A stretch of DNA of 64,000 bases, from contig JAJRRB010000064.1 in assembly GCA_024279915.1 (NCBI GenBank), forward strand, positions 1-64,000, given 5' to 3'. Source of the DNA: Deltaproteobacteria bacterium. GTDB taxonomy: Bacteria > Desulfobacterota > Desulfuromonadia > Desulfuromonadales > BM103. Each line of letters begins with the position of its first letter. Position 1 is the first letter of the stretch. Positions 63,104 through 64,000 of this stretch are shown piece by piece. Under the pieces are notes generated by a model that was not told the DNA's origin, did no database searches, and saw only the letters and a program-made list of their open reading frames with translations. The position numbers were made by a program, and so were the translations under genes.

Positions 63104-64000
63104 ATGCGGTTTTTCAAACAAATAAGCTACTTTCTGCCCGTTCTTGTGCTGGCAGGTTGCTTCTCAAATTCTCCCCCACTTCCGCCCACTATCCCTGTCA
63201 CTGTGCCATCACCGGGCCTACAGCAAGAGGATACAGAATCTCCAGTTGTTCCAACTTCTGAAGAGAACAGGGCTGAGGATCTGCTCGCCGATTTAAGTCT
63301 GCCTTCCCTTGATGAGAATGGTATTGATAGAAACGGCTCAACAGAGGTTGTGGTGCTTCTCGATGCAGAGACGCTGGCCGATAACCAACTGCTGCAGAAT
63401 AGTGATCAGATTCCACTGAAAGATTTGGGGCAAAGCCTTGATCATAAAGAACCGGTCTACGATTTCCCGATCGTGGAGAACGATAAAGTTCGATATTTTA
63501 TTGATTACTATACTGGCAGGGCTCACAAGACTTTCAAAATCTGGTTGGAGCGTTCTGGTCGTTACCTGCCGATGATGCGAAAAATCTTTGCTGAAGCAGG
63601 CCTGCCGCAGGACCTTGCCTACTTGGCGATGGTCGAATCCGGTTTCAACGACAAGGCCTACAGCTGGGCCCACGCCGCTGGACCCTGGCAGTTTATCGAG
63701 AGCACCGGGCGTCGTTACGGTCTGAAAAATGACTGGTGGCATGATGAACGCCGTGATCCGGAAAAATCGACGCGGGCCGCAGCTCATTTCCTCAGTGATC
63801 TTTATAAAAGTTTTGATGGCGACTGGTATCTGGCGGTGCCGTCTTACAATGCTGGTCCCGGTAAACTCCGTCAGGCGGTTAAACGTTATAAGACCAGAGA
63901 TTTCTGGGAACTTACTCGTGGCAAATACCTGAAAGCAGAGACCAAAAACTACCTGCCCAAACTTCTTGCTGTCATCATGATCGCTAAGCAACCGGAAAAG
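63104..64000 (+). CDS. Membrane-bound lytic transglycosylase MltD-like (3' end cut by window)
   Basis: The frame is open from ATG 63104 to the window end (299 codons). GGAGG lies at about 10 nt upstream. Lipoprotein signal peptide with lipobox VLAGC (Cys about 19), a Pro/Glu-rich linker, then a transglycosylase SLT domain from about residue 135. The catalytic Glu is in LAYLAMVESGFNDKAYS, followed by GPWQFIESTGRRYGL and VPSYNAGPGKL, all typical of family 1D (MltD). C-terminal LysM domains are expected past the window. It cleaves peptidoglycan glycan strands in the periplasm. Confidence 0.92.
   Translation, partial: MRFFKQISYFLPVLVLAGCFSNSPPLPPTIPVTVPSPGLQQEDTESPVVPTSEENRAEDLLADLSLPSLDENGIDRNGSTEVVVLLDAETLADNQLLQNSDQIPLKDLGQSLDHKEPVYDFPIVENDKVRYFIDYYTGRAHKTFKIWLERSGRYLPMMRKIFAEAGLPQDLAYLAMVESGFNDKAYSWAHAAGPWQFIESTGRRYGLKNDWWHDERRDPEKSTRAAAHFLSDLYKSFDGDWYLAVPSYNAGPGKLRQAVKRYKTRDFWELTRGKYLKAETKNYLPKLLAVIMIAKQPEK

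Overview
The window looks like a chromosomal segment of a Desulfuromonadales-type bacterium (Geobacter / Desulfuromonas / Pelobacter relatives). This is inferred from gene content: pseudopilin-type secretion genes, many PilZ/HD-GYP and sensor-kinase proteins, a short N-acetylglutamate synthase beside recN, PTS-Ntr enzyme I, a sigma-54 activator with a hydrogenase-like sensor, and the moderate GC of the genes. No plasmid, phage or transposase gene was seen; almost everything is chromosomal housekeeping or signalling.

Layout. 0-5.5 kb: a pseudopilin and a zinc-ribbon membrane protein, tRNA-Leu(CAA), then on the minus strand a YeeE/YedE-type sulfur or selenium transporter, a TusA-like protein and a PAS histidine kinase, followed by tRNA-Ala(GGC). 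5.6-9.1 kb (minus): ppiD-like foldase, purC and a TPR lipoprotein. 9.3-14.9 kb (plus): the cell-shape cluster mreB-mreC-mreD-mrdA-rodA, with an intrinsic terminator between mreB and mreC. 14.9-16.8 kb: an AmmeMemoRadiSam radical SAM enzyme and a methyltransferase. 16.9-22.8 kb (minus): an HD-GYP/PilZ protein overlapping a large PilZ protein, then rarA. 23-27 kb (plus): nadK, recN, a short NAGS-like acetyltransferase and an M23 peptidase, followed by a 168-bp MITE-like palindrome. 27.6-36.6 kb: a vWA-OmpA protein, a small secreted protein, secA, a REC-GAF kinase, argJ and deoB. 36.6-43.8 kb: REC-PilZ, a dGTPase-like protein, a CheW-CheW-REC operon and valS. 43.9-49.1 kb (minus): ptsP and the [FeFe]-hydrogenase-like sigma-54 activator. 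49.2-54.8 kb: ltaE, yajQ, two peptide ABC ATPases, a PHP phosphoesterase and a duplicated-domain secreted protein. 54.8-59.3 kb (minus): an esterase, an ABC exporter with a degenerate ATPase, a P-loop protein split by an in-frame stop, and mntP. 59.5-64 kb: a DsbC-like protein, fabI, hflX and the start of an MltD-type lytic transglycosylase cut by the window end.

The most interesting locus is 46.4-49.05 kb. A sigma-54 activator carries two ferredoxin clusters and an [FeFe]-hydrogenase-type H-cluster domain. The four cluster cysteines are kept but the proton-relay cysteine is a histidine, so it looks like a redox or H2 sensor. Just beyond its 3' end is a good match to the sigma-54 -24/-12 consensus, followed within about 95 nt by a strong terminator, so the product looks like a small RNA. 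Two palindromes (TGTGYCA-N4-TGGCACA) lie at about -120 and -190 of that promoter. A third sits between the -35 and -10 of the activator's own putative promoter. This reads as a self-contained circuit of sensor, autoregulation and sigma-54-dependent sRNA.

Other unusual points are the degenerate ABC transporter next to the interrupted P-loop gene, a JAMM-like motif in the N-terminal extension of HflX, a CXXCH motif in a DsbC-like protein, and a receiver protein with a long acidic Pro/Val/Glu linker and a helical C-terminal domain. All calls are from reading the sequence; no database search was run.
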